Shown here one piece after another: positions 1-7,809 of a stretch of 60,254 bases of DNA. This stretch comes from a virus. The stretch is taken from IMG/VR virus record IMGVR_UViG_3300045747_000144, positions 1 to 60,254 of that record, one strand, 5' to 3'. The translations under genes and the position numbers were made by a program. Under the pieces are notes generated by a model. The model searched no databases. It saw only the letters and a program-made list of their open reading frames with translations, and had not been told where the DNA came from. Positions within the stretch are counted from its first letter, which is position 1; every line of letters begins with the position of its first letter.

Positions 1-1
1 T

Positions 2-313
2 AGGATTGGTGTGGCCTCTAAAAAGGATAAAAAACTATATCAGTCTTGTCATGTGTTACATAAGCGTGGAAAGTATTACATAACCCATTTTAAAGAAATG
101 TTTATGCTTGATGGTAAGGACTCAACCCTATCTGAGGATGATGTTCTAAGACGAAATACCATAGCTAATCTATTAGAAGAATGGGGTTTGTTGAGGGTTT
201 TAGATACAAGTAAGATTGCAGACAGAATGAATTTGTCTAATATCAAGGTGCTTGCATTTAAAGAAAAGGGGTCTTGGACACTAGAGTCTAAATATAATAT
301 AGGCCGTAAGTAA
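2..313 (+). CDS. regA: RegA-like translational repressor (5' partial)
   Basis: The reading frame is open to the left edge of the window, so the N-terminus is missing. The visible 103 residues match the T4 RegA pattern closely: a GVASKKDKKLYQSCHVLHKRG stretch aligns with the T4 region KDKVLYQSCHILQKKG, followed by YYITHFKEMF, then LRRNTIANLLEEWGLL. RegA binds the translation-initiation region of early phage mRNAs and represses their translation. In T4 it lies directly before gene 43; here about 7.5 kb of other genes separates them. About 20 N-terminal residues are judged to be outside the window. A GTG at position 11 is a less likely start, because homology continues upstream of it. Confidence 0.88.
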   Translation, partial: RIGVASKKDKKLYQSCHVLHKRGKYYITHFKEMFMLDGKDSTLSEDDVLRRNTIANLLEEWGLLRVLDTSKIADRMNLSNIKVLAFKEKGSWTLESKYNIGRK

Positions 314-339
314 TTGAATTTAACAATGAAGGAAAAGAA

Positions 340-507
340 ATGAACGAAAAATTGAAATTTGAATTTAGCGTAGAAGAAGCAAATACTGTTCTTAATGCGC
401 TAGCACAACTTCCATATACACAAGTTAGTGCACTCATTGACAATATCCGCACACAAGCTGCACCACAAGTGCAACCAGTTGAAAAAGTGGCAGCGGAACC
501 TGTCTAA
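340..507 (+). CDS. small conserved phage protein, function unknown
   Basis: A 55-residue ORF starts at ATG 340 with an AAGGAAAAG ribosome-binding site just upstream, 26 bases after regA. It begins MNEKLKFEFSVEEANTVLNAL and continues with a helix-rich stretch LPYTQVSALIDNIRTQA and a Pro/Ala/Gln-rich tail. Small proteins of this pattern, with a predicted amphipathic helical core, are frequent beside replication genes in T4-like phages of aquatic bacteria. No function is known to me. It is followed by two hairpins, which suggests it ends the regA transcript. Confidence 0.7.
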   Translation: MNEKLKFEFSVEEANTVLNALAQLPYTQVSALIDNIRTQAAPQVQPVEKVAAEPV

Positions 508-513
508 AAAGAA

Positions 514-560
514 TTTGGGGTGGTCCCAAATAGTTGATGCCTTCGGGGTCAACTTAATTT
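514..560 (+). terminator. double hairpin after regA unit, probable terminator
   Basis: Two stem-loops are adjacent. TTTGGG (514-519) pairs with CCCAAA (525-530). AGTTGA (532-537) pairs with TCAACT (549-554), with a TTCG tetraloop closed by two C-G pairs. A T-rich stretch follows. UUCG-loop hairpins are typical of T4-type intrinsic terminators. Confidence 0.6.
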
Positions 561-586
561 AAATCTTGCTTTAATTAGGAGATAAT

Positions 587-1057
587 ATGACATTAAAAGA
601 TCGTTTTACAACTAAAGATCTTCCACAACTTACATCATGGGTTGGTTTTGACCGCATGTGGGATGAATTGGAGAAAATCCAAACTCGTGCCACAAAGATG
701 ATCACTTACCCACCATATAATGTAAAGAAGGTAGATGAAAACCATTTTGTGATTGAGATGGCATTGGCCGGATTCGGCCCCAGTGACATTGATATTACTA
801 CCAAAGATGACCGATTGGTTATTAAGGGTGAAGTTAAACCAGATGATAAGGCACAGTACCTATATAAGGGAATTGCCGAAAGAGCATTTGAGCATAGTTT
901 CACATTGGCGGATTCTGTTGTAGTTAGAGAGGCCACCATGATCAACGGCATGTTGAAATTGTGGTTAGAACATTTTGTACCTGAAGAGAAGAAATCTAAA
1001 AAGATTCAAATAAATGCACAAAGCAGCGCAGGCACAAAACAGTTTATCCAGGACTGA
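587..1057 (+). CDS. Hsp20 / alpha-crystallin small heat shock protein
   Basis: A 156-residue ATP-independent chaperone of the Hsp20 family. The alpha-crystallin domain spans roughly residues 40-140. It contains the hallmark A-L-A-G-F block, the ITTKDDRLVIKGE strand pair and the R-A-F-E-H-S-F-T-L motif, followed by ATMINGMLKLWLEH, which corresponds to the family's A-x-x-x-N-G-x-L-x-I signature. A GGAG ribosome-binding site precedes the ATG. Small heat shock proteins are common in aquatic T4-like phages, where they are thought to stabilise folding of virion or replication proteins; that role is inferred. Hairpins lie on both sides, so it may be its own transcription unit. Confidence 0.92.
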   Translation: MTLKDRFTTKDLPQLTSWVGFDRMWDELEKIQTRATKMITYPPYNVKKVDENHFVIEMALAGFGPSDIDITTKDDRLVIKGEVKPDDKAQYLYKGIAERAFEHSFTLADSVVVREATMINGMLKLWLEHFVPEEKKSKKIQINAQSSAGTKQFIQD

Positions 1058-1063
1058 TAACAA

Positions 1064-1090
1064 GTGGGGTCTATGACCCCATTTCTGTCT
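1064..1090 (+). terminator. probable intrinsic terminator after hsp20
   Basis: TGGGGTC (1065-1071) and GACCCCA (1075-1081) form a perfect 7 bp stem with a TAT loop. The T-rich run TTTCTGTCT follows directly. Confidence 0.75.
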
Positions 1091-1092
1091 AT

Positions 1093-1305
1093 ATGATAGT
1101 CCTAAGCTTACCACACTTTAGTAGAGGCGGCTGGGGATTCAATATATCAGTAGTGGGTGGGGTCATTTTAATTGTTGCACATAATGAAGTTTTCTTTTAT
1201 ACTCAATGCATGTATTTCAAGACACGGGAAACCGCAAGTAATTGGATAAATTCGTTGATTATAGCAGAAAAGATTGGAGATAAACATGATGATGAGACTA
1301 GGTGA
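1093..1305 (+). CDS. possible small protein, weakly supported
   Basis: A 70-residue ORF between hsp20 and queE that overlaps the start of queE. It has a hydrophobic centre (GGVILIVAHNEVFFY), then FKTRETASNWINSL, which reads like coding sequence. There is no clear ribosome-binding site before ATG 1093, and it starts right after a terminator. An internal ATG at 1210 is an alternative start. No family recognised; it may be spurious. Confidence 0.35.
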   Translation: MIVLSLPHFSRGGWGFNISVVGGVILIVAHNEVFFYTQCMYFKTRETASNWINSLIIAEKIGDKHDDETR

Positions 1306-2176
1306 ACCGATATTCCGTTCGGTACAAGGTGAAGGTAATAGAGCAGGTGTATTGAGTATTTGGGTCCGTCTATTCGGATGTAATCTCACTTGCGGTGGGT
1401 TTTTTCAGAAGGACCCAACATCACCAACAACATGGGAAGTACCTGTTGCACTAAATAATGGCAAGATATACAAGAACATCAATGATGTTCCCATCCTTCA
1501 TACAGGATGCGATTCTGGGTACAGTTGGCACCCCAATTTTAAACATCTGGCAATAGACACTGAGATGCATGATGCAGTCAATACAATTGACTCACTATTG
1601 TATGAGGGGCAGTGGCAGCACCCGTTGACACATAATTGGATTGACTTGTGCATTACTGGTGGTGAACCAATGATGCAACAACGTAAAATTATGGGGCTAA
1701 TCGCTGAATTGGAAGAACGCTATCATGTATTCTTTGGTGATTCAGGTGCTCCTACAGTCATTCAAATTGAAACCAATGGTACACGGTTACTTGAACCTGG
1801 ATTCCGCAAGTTTATTCGTGATAACTACATTGATATAAACTGGAACATATCACCAAAACTGTTTAATGTTTCGGGTGAGGTGGATAAAGTTGATTATGCA
1901 AACATTCGAGAATATCAAGACACTACACAATTAGGTCATCTTAAGTTTGTAGTTAATGATCGTGATGAGACATGGGATGAATTGAATAAGCATGTTGACA
2001 ATCTAAGGGATGCAGGTGTTCATCTTCCTGTTTATATAATGCCTGTGGGTGCAACTTATGAGCAACAGTCGGATACTAAAACGCTGTCAGCTATTGCAAA
2101 CCGAGCTATAGCGAACGGGTATCATGTTAGTGGCAGGCTTCACGCAATCCTATTTGGGAACGGAATCGGTACCTAA
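1286..2176 (+). CDS. queE: QueE-like 7-carboxy-7-deazaguanine synthase (radical SAM)
   Basis: A 296-residue radical SAM enzyme of the QueE family, which ring-contracts carboxy-tetrahydropterin to 7-carboxy-7-deazaguanine, a precursor of queuosine and of modified phage DNA bases. The N-terminal GEPIFRSVQGEG substrate motif, the iron-sulfur cysteines in GCNLTC (C31, C35), the ITGGEP SAM motif and the C-terminal GRLHAILFGNGIGT are visible. The canonical third cluster cysteine (C-x3-C-x2-C) is absent (CNLTCGGF). The best candidate is Cys74 in TGCDSGYSW, after an insertion, as in the long phage-type QueE. Start chosen at ATG 1286, because GGAG lies 6 bases upstream. No QueC/D or deazaguanine-inserting enzyme is in this window, so the product's use is unknown. 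Confidence 0.88.
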   Translation: MMMRLGEPIFRSVQGEGNRAGVLSIWVRLFGCNLTCGGFFQKDPTSPTTWEVPVALNNGKIYKNINDVPILHTGCDSGYSWHPNFKHLAIDTEMHDAVNTIDSLLYEGQWQHPLTHNWIDLCITGGEPMMQQRKIMGLIAELEERYHVFFGDSGAPTVIQIETNGTRLLEPGFRKFIRDNYIDINWNISPKLFNVSGEVDKVDYANIREYQDTTQLGHLKFVVNDRDETWDELNKHVDNLRDAGVHLPVYIMPVGATYEQQSDTKTLSAIANRAIANGYHVSGRLHAILFGNGIGT

Positions 2177-2207
2177 CAGTGTAAAATCAACAGGTTACAT
2201 GCGCGTT

Positions 2208-2236
2208 TTGACATCAAAGTCCCCATAGTGCATAAT
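2208..2236 (+). promoter_or_regulatory. early sigma70 promoter
   Basis: TTGACA, 17 bp spacer, CATAAT, with the shared spacer text TCAAAGTCCCCATAGTG and the downstream ACATCATA block found in the 16-23 kb promoter array. It drives the 2267 gene. Confidence 0.85.
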
Positions 2237-2266
2237 ACATCATAAATTGAAATTTTAGGAGTTTGA

Positions 2267-3520
2267 ATGAATGATGTTGTGACAAAGGAAGAGATGAAAA
2301 CAAGAGTTTTCAAAGTTCCTGTGGGTTACGTGCAATATCTAGAGGTCAAGATCGCTGAATTGAATAAGAAGGCGGTTAAACTCGGAACAACCGAGAATCG
2401 CATTGTGCTTGGTGATGTTGTCACTATCAAAAACAAAAAAGAGCACGCTAATTCACCTGATACATTTACTGAATATCAGTTGTTGACAGTTGAGGGTGCT
2501 GCTCCCATGTTATCAGGATGGTCATTTATGGGTAAATTAGAACCCCATGAAGCAGGAACCATTGTGAAATCAATTCCCGGCCAAACTATCCCTCACAAGT
2601 TTTTCACATCGAACCCAATGCATTGTGAGCATTGCAAAACTAATCGTTACCGTAAGGAAACCTTTGTAGTTAAAAAGGGTAGTGATTATCTTCAAGTTGG
2701 TCGTGCGTGTCTCAAAGATTTTATGGGTCATGCATCACCTGAAAAGTTTGCAGCATGGGCAGAGATTCTGCAAAACCTCGAAGCTACAATCAGTGATTAT
2801 GAAAATGATAACTGGGGTGGTTCTCGTGTAGATTGGGTAGCAAATACAGTTGAAACAGTTGCATCAGCATTTTCAGCAATTCAACGTGATGGTTTTGTGG
2901 GAACTAATTATGAAGGTAATAAGGAGCCCACAAAGTATACTATGTCAAAGCATTTTAATCCCCCAACAGGATTAGATGCAAAGTATCATACACCATTGGT
3001 CGTAACTGATTCTCATACAGCCAGTGCAAAGTTGTGCATTGTGTGGATTCAGGATAAAGCAAAATCAAATAATGATGAGTTTTGGCAGAATCTTAACAAG
3101 TTTGTTTCTGTGCAAAACAATACTCATAAGGCATTCGGTTATCTTGCAGCAGCAGTTATGATGTATGAAAAGGAACAAGGTAATATTGCAGTTAAAGCAA
3201 AGATAACAGACGGTATTGTTGATTCTGTAATTGCTCCCGAGGGAACTAAAGTTACATTAGATGTGGAAATCATCAGTGCACATAAGTATCAACGCCAGGC
3301 ATATCATTACAATGATTCTGGGGTGAGTCAGATTTTGACAATGAAAACAAAAGGTGGCAATCTTATCAAAATGTTCACCACAAACCTGGTAGTTAAGGTC
3401 GGTGATGTTGTTGGGTTATCTGGAAAATTGGGGCGGTGCGAGAAAGAATCATTTGACAAGTCACCATTTAAAGGGATCTTCATTACAATGATGGCACCCA
3501 GAGCAAGATTACTTGCATAA
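2267..3520 (+). CDS. conserved zinc-ribbon-like protein, function unknown
   Basis: A 417-residue protein with its own strong early promoter and an AGGAG ribosome-binding site. Around residues 120-150 a C-x2-C motif (HCEHCKTNRYRKETF) and a following VGRACLKDFMGH segment suggest a small zinc-binding domain. The flanking regions look like beta-rich binding domains; the C-terminal part (VTLDVEIISAHKY... to VGDVVGLSGKLGRCEK) resembles an OB-like fold. Proteins with the same Cys motif occur in varied phages and plasmids without assigned function. Nucleic-acid binding is a guess. Confidence 0.8.
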   Translation: MNDVVTKEEMKTRVFKVPVGYVQYLEVKIAELNKKAVKLGTTENRIVLGDVVTIKNKKEHANSPDTFTEYQLLTVEGAAPMLSGWSFMGKLEPHEAGTIVKSIPGQTIPHKFFTSNPMHCEHCKTNRYRKETFVVKKGSDYLQVGRACLKDFMGHASPEKFAAWAEILQNLEATISDYENDNWGGSRVDWVANTVETVASAFSAIQRDGFVGTNYEGNKEPTKYTMSKHFNPPTGLDAKYHTPLVVTDSHTASAKLCIVWIQDKAKSNNDEFWQNLNKFVSVQNNTHKAFGYLAAAVMMYEKEQGNIAVKAKITDGIVDSVIAPEGTKVTLDVEIISAHKYQRQAYHYNDSGVSQILTMKTKGGNLIKMFTTNLVVKVGDVVGLSGKLGRCEKESFDKSPFKGIFITMMAPRARLLA

Positions 3521-3568
3521 TAAGGTTAGTTGTGCAATAATTGATTTATACAATGATAGGAATTTATA

Positions 3569-4828
3569 ATGAGCATTTTGCGTATTTTGAATGAGTTGGC
3601 ATCGGATAATTCACGATTAGCCAAAGAGGCTATTCTGAAAAGAGAACAGAATAACAAACTGTTACAGCGAGTAATCAAGGCAGCGTTTGACCCATTCATT
3701 AACTATTATGTCTTGAATGCAGAACCCGTTTCAAGTGCAAGTTCGGACTTATCTCTCGATGATATGTTCGACATTCTTCGTCGATTGTCAACCCGTGAGA
3801 TTACAGGCAATAAGGCTCGGGCACTAATCTGCAATACCAAAACACAATTGTCAGATTCAGATGGTGAAGTATTCTACCGAATCTTGCAACATGATCTTCG
3901 CTGTGGTATTGCAACAGCAACAATCAATAAGATTTGGCCAGGCACCATTCCAGTGTTTGATGTATGTTTGGCGCACAAAGATACGTCAGGGATTAAGTAT
4001 CCTGCATACGCACAAATCAAATATGATGGCGGACGATGCCATTTACATTTCGATGGTGTAAAAGCAACCGCATGGTCTAGGAATGGTAAGCAGATTGAAT
4101 TACATGGTGCATTAGATAATGATGCCAAAACGATCATGTCTACAGGTGATACATGGGATGGTGAGATTGTTTTCCGCAAATCTAATGGTTCATTACATGA
4201 TCGCAAAACCAGTAATGGTTTGTTCAATAAGGGAGTTAAAAACTCCATATCAGAATCAGAAGCAGCATTCGCAACATTCTTTGTGTGGGATAATGTAGAT
4301 TTCACAGAAACTATTCCATACGATAAGCGCCTTGAATCTATGGGTGATGTATCAACAACGACAATTAGAATTGCGGGTACTATCATTGTAAAGAATGAAC
4401 AAGAGGGATTAGATTTTTATGCCAAATGTTTAAGTGAGGGTGAGGAAGGTGCCATTCTAAAGAATAAGACATTTAAATGGCAACCTAAACGGATTAAAGA
4501 TATTGGTAAGATGAAAGCAGAAGAAGAGGCTGATGTTCTAGTTACCGGATGGTTTGCAGGTAAACCAGGTACCAAATATGAAGATGGTTTGGGTGGATTA
4601 GAATACACCACATCAGATAAGGTTATTGAGGGTAATGTGGGTAGTGGGTTTTCAGATGATATTAGGTTCGCAGGTGATTACGATTCATGGGTGGGAAAGA
4701 TTATAACAATTCGATATAATCAACGCATCAAATCATCTACAGATAAGAAAGAATCATTATTCCTGGCAAGGTATATTGAAACACGGTTAGATAAGGATAT
4801 TGCAAATAGTTCGGACGAATTAAAATGA
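3569..4828 (+). CDS. 30: ATP-dependent DNA ligase (T4 gp30-like)
   Basis: A 419-residue ATP-dependent DNA ligase that seals nicks during replication and recombination. The N-terminal helical DNA-binding region (about residues 1-120, ending LRCGIATATINKIW) is followed by nucleotidyltransferase motif I, K-Y-D-G-G-R, with catalytic Lys151. Then come the SRNGKQIE motif, WDGEIVF (motif III), EGAILKN (motif IV) and W-Q-P-K-R-I-K-D-I-G-K-M-K (motif V region). The C-terminal part is an OB-fold with the expected EADVLVTGW start. T4 ligase is a little longer. The ATG has a GATAGGAATT ribosome-binding site. Its stop overlaps the next gene. Confidence 0.95.
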   Translation: MSILRILNELASDNSRLAKEAILKREQNNKLLQRVIKAAFDPFINYYVLNAEPVSSASSDLSLDDMFDILRRLSTREITGNKARALICNTKTQLSDSDGEVFYRILQHDLRCGIATATINKIWPGTIPVFDVCLAHKDTSGIKYPAYAQIKYDGGRCHLHFDGVKATAWSRNGKQIELHGALDNDAKTIMSTGDTWDGEIVFRKSNGSLHDRKTSNGLFNKGVKNSISESEAAFATFFVWDNVDFTETIPYDKRLESMGDVSTTTIRIAGTIIVKNEQEGLDFYAKCLSEGEEGAILKNKTFKWQPKRIKDIGKMKAEEEADVLVTGWFAGKPGTKYEDGLGGLEYTTSDKVIEGNVGSGFSDDIRFAGDYDSWVGKIITIRYNQRIKSSTDKKESLFLARYIETRLDKDIANSSDELK

Positions 4829-5055
4829 AGTGTAAACAGGGACAACTGGCATTCATTAATAAGTCGTTGAGGACATCTAATATAGGTAAGATAGTTACCT
4901 GCATTAGGCACATGGGGCACTATTCCATTGGTGATAGGATTGTACTCAATGGTGAGACATGGTTGGCATATGATACTTATGACCATTGGTTAATTGGTGG
5001 CAACATCGAGACACAATATGGTATGTCTAAGGAGGCATATATTATGGATTCTTGA
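4825..5055 (+). CDS. small protein, function unknown
   Basis: A 76-residue protein whose ATG overlaps the ligase stop codon (ATGA), implying translational coupling. It contains a basic N-terminus and a segment SIGDRIVLNGETWLAYDTYD that reads like a small beta-barrel. No family recognised. Confidence 0.6.
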   Translation: MKCKQGQLAFINKSLRTSNIGKIVTCIRHMGHYSIGDRIVLNGETWLAYDTYDHWLIGGNIETQYGMSKEAYIMDS

Positions 5056-5129
5056 TTAACCCCTATTGATCCTGGTGTGTTAGATGAGGAAGATTCGCAT
5101 AGTTTAACCGATGAATTGGAGACTGCATA

Positions 5130-5345
5130 ATGGAAGTTAGTATTAATGGATTTACAGAGAATCAGGCAAAGCATGCCGATATTATATGGGCAATAGAATC
5201 ACAAGAAGAAGTTCAAGTGTATCTAAATGCTCTAGATGGTATAGATTGGATTGATGCAAACATTGCACTCAATATGATTTGTGCAGAGGCAATGGATTCT
5301 GTGGATAATTTAGAAGATGCCTCTGAGTTATTGGCAAAGTATTGA
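5130..5345 (+). CDS. small acidic protein, function unknown
   Basis: A 71-residue acidic helical protein (EVSINGFTENQAKHADIIWA...) with GGAG nine bases before the ATG. It sits in a run of small genes between the ligase and SPFH genes. The 74 bases before it hold no gene. No family recognised. Confidence 0.65.
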   Translation: MEVSINGFTENQAKHADIIWAIESQEEVQVYLNALDGIDWIDANIALNMICAEAMDSVDNLEDASELLAKY

Positions 5346-5357
5346 AAAGGAGAAAGT

Positions 5358-5612
5358 ATGAAACAGATTTTAGTCATTGCGTCTATTTTGTTATTGACCG
5401 CTTGTGGTAAAGTAGATAATTTTGTAAACGGTGTAAAATCAGCAACGGGTAACTTAGATCGAACAGTTACTCTGTATAATGAAACTGGTGGTGTAATTAA
5501 GTCATGGAAGACATCCAATACTGTTGAGTATGTGGGTCCAGTTGCTGGGTTTATTGATAAAGACGGGACTAATGTCCGTGTATCTGGCACATTCATTATT
5601 GAAGGTAAGTAA
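5358..5612 (+). CDS. small lipoprotein
   Basis: An 84-residue protein with a lipoprotein signal peptide: MKQILVIASILLLTAC, with lipobox L-L-T-A-C and the lipidated cysteine at residue 16. The mature part is a small beta-rich domain (LYNETGGVIKSWKTSN ... VRVSGTFIIEGK). A strong AAAAGGAG ribosome-binding site lies upstream. Export to the host envelope is predicted. Such phage lipoproteins can act in superinfection exclusion or lysis control, but nothing here decides between them. Confidence 0.75.
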   Translation: MKQILVIASILLLTACGKVDNFVNGVKSATGNLDRTVTLYNETGGVIKSWKTSNTVEYVGPVAGFIDKDGTNVRVSGTFIIEGK

Positions 5613-5854
5613 TGGCATACGAAGATATTGTCGTCAAAGTTCAGGAAGAGGTCGATTACATTCTTCCTGCTATTTGTGTTAATGGTATGATGACTATCAT
5701 GTCTGATATTGGTGCAATTTATATCACCAAAGAGCAGGCAATGCAATTCTTTGATCTTGTTGAAAATTCAAAGTATATTGAACAGCAAATGATGATTAGG
5801 ACATTATCTAGGGCTGCTACGATGAATTGGGAAAAGACAGTGCCAATGCATTAA
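5612..5854 (+). CDS. small protein, function unknown
   Basis: An 80-residue protein overlapping the lipoprotein stop (TAATG). It contains two beta-like strands (ICVNGMMTIMSDIGAIYITKEQ) followed by helices. Coupled to the lipoprotein and upstream of the SPFH gene, so possibly related to the same membrane function; that is a guess. Confidence 0.6.
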   Translation: MAYEDIVVKVQEEVDYILPAICVNGMMTIMSDIGAIYITKEQAMQFFDLVENSKYIEQQMMIRTLSRAATMNWEKTVPMH

Positions 5855-5907
5855 AAGCTAAGATTATCAATTTTATTAAAACGGTTAGTTAACTTAAAGA
5901 GGTATAT

Positions 5908-6747
5908 ATGGGATTTTTGTTTATGACGATTGTGGTAGTTCTTATTGTGAGTGCATCACTATGGGTTATGGTTAATAGGAAATTCGGTGTGATTTCACTT
6001 GGTGTGGGAACAGTATTGGCAATTTTATTGAATTCCCTTACTATTATTAGTGCAGGGCATATTGGTGTACAATCAACATTCGGTGAAGTTAATATGGTGC
6101 CCATTCAAGAGGGTATTCATCTAGTTAATCCAATCAGTGCAATTAAGAATGTAGATGTTCGACTTGCAACAGCAACATTAGCTGCAGCTAATGCAGGAAC
6201 TAAAGATTTGCAAGTTGTGCATACTGATATTGTAGTTAACTACCGATTGGATCCTATTAGAGTTCCTTTCATCCTAAAGGAGTTTGGTATTGACGTAGAT
6301 GCAAAGATCCTAGGTCCGTCAATGAATGAGGCATTTAAGTCAGTTACTGGGCATTACAATTCAGAGGAACTAATCACCAAACGTGATGAAGTATCAGCCT
6401 CTATTCTAGAGCATGTTAAGGAAAAGGTTGCCCCATATAGTATCACAATCAATTCAGTTAGTTTAGTTAATTTTGCATTCTCACCAGAGTATCAAAAGGC
6501 AATTGAGTCTAAGGTTATTGCAACCCAGGCTGCATTGAAAGCAGAGCAGGACTTGCGTCGTGTTGAAATCGAAGCAAAGTCACGCATTGCCCAAGCAAAG
6601 GGTGAGGCAGAGGCTATCTCTATACAAGCACAGGCTATTCAAAGCTCAGGTGGGGCGCAGTATGTACAGTTGCAGGCAATTGAGAAGTGGAACGGTGCAT
6701 TGCCCACAATGATGAGTGGTGCAGTTCCATTCGTGAATGTTAAGTAG
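5908..6747 (+). CDS. SPFH/band 7 (prohibitin-like) membrane protein
   Basis: A 279-residue membrane-anchored SPFH protein. Two hydrophobic N-terminal segments (about residues 2-21 and 26-50) are followed by the band 7 domain: AGHIGVQSTFGEVNMVPIQEG, the DLQVVHTDIVVNYRLDP strand and the ITINSVSLVNFAFSPEYQKAIESKVIATQAAL segment. A long Ala/Glu-rich coiled coil and a QAIEKWNGALPTMM terminus of prohibitin type come next. Such proteins form membrane scaffolds and bind membrane proteases such as FtsH. In phages they are often proposed to protect phage factors or modulate superinfection and lysis timing; that role is inferred. An AGAGG ribosome-binding site supports ATG 5908. Confidence 0.9.
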   Translation: MGFLFMTIVVVLIVSASLWVMVNRKFGVISLGVGTVLAILLNSLTIISAGHIGVQSTFGEVNMVPIQEGIHLVNPISAIKNVDVRLATATLAAANAGTKDLQVVHTDIVVNYRLDPIRVPFILKEFGIDVDAKILGPSMNEAFKSVTGHYNSEELITKRDEVSASILEHVKEKVAPYSITINSVSLVNFAFSPEYQKAIESKVIATQAALKAEQDLRRVEIEAKSRIAQAKGEAEAISIQAQAIQSSGGAQYVQLQAIEKWNGALPTMMSGAVPFVNVK

Positions 6748-6755
6748 GATTTAAT

Positions 6756-6971
6756 ATGATGTTATGTAAAGATTGTGCTCATTTTAGAATGAATGATAAG
6801 TCGCTATATGCGTCAACTTGTACTCACCCAATATCTATCATTAGAATTGATGTTATCGACGGAAGGAAAGAATATGCCTTTTGTTATGACATGCGAGCAG
6901 AGGGCGGGCATTGTGACATTCCAGCAAAATTGTTTTTAGTAGATAAAGGAGTAAATATCCATGAACTATAG
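6756..6971 (+). CDS. Cys-rich small protein, possible zinc binder
   Basis: A 71-residue protein with a C-x2-C (LCKDCAHF) near the N-terminus, C27, and a C-terminal pair (FCYDMRAEGGHC). The four to five cysteines are arranged like a small zinc-binding domain. Proteins with the CKDCxHF...C...C...G-x-x-C pattern are widespread small phage proteins of unknown role. It overlaps the next gene by 11 bases. Confidence 0.7.
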   Translation: MMLCKDCAHFRMNDKSLYASTCTHPISIIRIDVIDGRKEYAFCYDMRAEGGHCDIPAKLFLVDKGVNIHEL

Positions 6972-7275
6972 TATAGAACTAGCAGGTGAAACTTATATCA
7001 GTCTTATGGACATGGATAACGGTGTAGATATCCATTTTTCATTATATCTTGGTGATGCAGAAGATCCTGCAGTATCAGAGTCCATGAGTTTTGGTGAGTT
7101 CCTAGATAAGTGGATTGAGGATACATCTATTCCAAGTAATCCAAGGACAATGAGGCAGATTCATAAAGATGAGGCATCTGCACCTTTATTGAAAATGATT
7201 GAGATCATTAATGAAAAATTGAAACTGATTGAGGATACACCATTGTGGGGAGGTTCGGATGAACAGGCACTATGA
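6961..7275 (+). CDS. hypothetical protein, acidic
   Basis: A 104-residue acidic protein starting at an ATG inside the end of the preceding gene. A GGAG lies upstream (AAAGGAGTAAATATCC). Its last 17 bases overlap the start of the next gene. No family recognised. Confidence 0.65.
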   Translation: MNYSIELAGETYISLMDMDNGVDIHFSLYLGDAEDPAVSESMSFGEFLDKWIEDTSIPSNPRTMRQIHKDEASAPLLKMIEIINEKLKLIEDTPLWGGSDEQAL

Positions 7276-7759
7276 CAGATACTTAACTAGAAAGTATGCC
7301 CCTTTGTATAAGGATAGGCATGCGAGTATGTCTCAAACTTGTATGTGTTGGGGATTCTCTTGTGGTGATGGGTGGTTTAATATCATCAATACTTTGAGTG
7401 CTTCCCTATGTAACGACTGGTTAAATGCAAAAGATGCATATGATCTTATCAAAGATAAAGTGGGTGAAGTTAAAAGTCAGTGGTCAAAAGAGATAGTCAC
7501 AACAGAGATGATTGAGGCTGCTAAACTCAAGATGGACACTGAATATGATTTAGTTCCAACTGCAGTACAGGTTAAGGAAAAGTTTGGTGGTCTAAGGTTC
7601 TATACTAATGGAGCCACAGATATTCAGGATGCTTATATTACCTTTGCAGAGATGATTAGTGTTAGAACTTGTGAAGTATGTGGTAAACCAGGTAAGAGAA
7701 CTTCAGATGGCTGGATTAGGACATTGTGCAAAGAGCACATGGTGGGCAATACTGATTGA
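7259..7759 (+). CDS. conserved phage protein with Cys motif, function unknown
   Basis: A 166-residue protein. Start chosen at ATG 7259 because GGGGAGG lies 5 bases before it and the protein then begins MNRHYDRYLTRKY. It shows SQTCMCWGFSCGDGWFNIINTLS, then VKEKFGGLRFY and a terminal C-x2-C / C pattern (TCEVCGKPG ... LCKEH) that looks like a zinc ribbon. This architecture recurs in many unrelated tailed phages as a hypothetical protein. Nucleic-acid binding is plausible but unproven. Confidence 0.75.
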   Translation: MNRHYDRYLTRKYAPLYKDRHASMSQTCMCWGFSCGDGWFNIINTLSASLCNDWLNAKDAYDLIKDKVGEVKSQWSKEIVTTEMIEAAKLKMDTEYDLVPTAVQVKEKFGGLRFYTNGATDIQDAYITFAEMISVRTCEVCGKPGKRTSDGWIRTLCKEHMVGNTD

Positions 7760-7784
7760 CAATAATAGTGTTTTTACTTATACT
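7756..7784 (+). promoter_or_regulatory. sigma70 promoter for polymerase fragment A
   Basis: TTGACA (7756-7761), a 17 bp spacer and TATACT (7779-7784) lie just upstream of the polymerase N-terminal gene. The -35 overlaps the stop codon of the preceding gene. The spacer differs from the repeated early-promoter family. Confidence 0.75.
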
Positions 7785-7809
7785 GTAATTACACAATGAA
7801 GGAGTGATA

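Noticed and set aside
3874-4386. Long open frame on the minus strand inside the DNA ligase gene
   Set aside because: It is the antisense shadow of a clearly conserved ligase, with no ribosome-binding site and no recognisable product.
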